A stretch of 64,000 nucleotides of DNA, taken from NCBI RefSeq assembly GCF_009870125.1, contig NC_046683.1:67471869-67535868 (forward strand), written 5' to 3'. Shown piece after piece: positions 63,997-64,000 of the stretch (position 1 is its first letter; each line of letters begins with the position of its first letter). Below the pieces are notes generated by a model. The model was not told where the DNA came from. It saw only the letters and a program-made list of their open reading frames with translations, and searched no databases. Both the position numbers and the translations under genes were made by a program. The DNA is from Drosophila pseudoobscura. Lineage: Eukaryota; Arthropoda; Insecta; Diptera; Drosophilidae.

Positions 63997-64000
63997 GAAC

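Larger units (their letters stand above)
44174..64000. other. gene-free region beside Doc, likely enhancer domain
   Basis: About 20 kb without a reading frame I can support on either strand. ORFs are short, low in complexity and mostly driven by simple repeats. Given a developmental T-box gene at its edge, and my recollection that more Doc paralogues lie beyond, this is most likely regulatory DNA. It contains hexanucleotide repeats, an AT-rich block at 45.24-46.15 kb, clustered TGGCGCCA and TCAAGTG sites, and an inverted repeat at 58391-58472. Confidence 0.55.

Noticed and set aside
1-64000. tRNA, rRNA, CRISPR or intact transposon genes
   Set aside because: I saw no cloverleaf with A/B boxes, no spaced direct repeats and no transposase or reverse-transcriptase motifs on either strand.

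Overview
This is animal genomic DNA, most likely from a Drosophila species. Introns are short (about 55-65 bp), Drosophila core-promoter motifs (Ohler motif 1, DRE) are present, and the gene content and order fit my memory of the 66F region of D. melanogaster chromosome arm 3L (Muller element D). I cannot assign the species. I see no bacterial, viral or CRISPR content. Gene names rest on recognising protein sequence plus this remembered order; no database search was run.

Layout. 310-9478 (minus): Tequila, a 17-exon mosaic serine protease with 15 chitin-binding-like domains, a long Pro/Thr-rich linker, LDLa and SRCR modules and a trypsin domain. 10070-11177 (minus): a COX18/OXA1-family mitochondrial insertase. 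12774-14655 (plus): an F-box protein, followed by a probable 3 kb 3'UTR. About 19-36.6 kb (plus): arginine kinase (Argk), with a single 356-codon catalytic exon at 35477-36547 and several upstream exons whose phase allows joining to it, giving different N-termini (one Ala/Pro-rich, one starting MGLCASK). 37179-38333 (minus): a second arginine kinase with a mitochondrial-type presequence, tail to tail with Argk. 41067-44004 (minus): a Dorsocross-type T-box factor, probably Doc1, with a C-terminal eh1-like motif. 44.2-64 kb: about 20 kb with no gene I can support. It holds hexanucleotide repeats, a strong inverted repeat and many copies of TGGCGCCA and TCAAGTG, which suits a cis-regulatory domain of the Doc cluster.

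Together the genes cover phosphagen energy buffering (two arginine kinases), cytochrome oxidase assembly (COX18), ubiquitin-ligase substrate choice (F-box), a secreted or matrix protease (Tequila) and dorsal/heart patterning (Doc). I found no new multi-gene system. The most checkable oddities are an in-frame TAA inside a 15-nt GT...AG remnant in Tequila, a converted triplet-exon duplication in Tequila, the alternative Argk N-termini, and the TGGCGCCA clustering around Doc.
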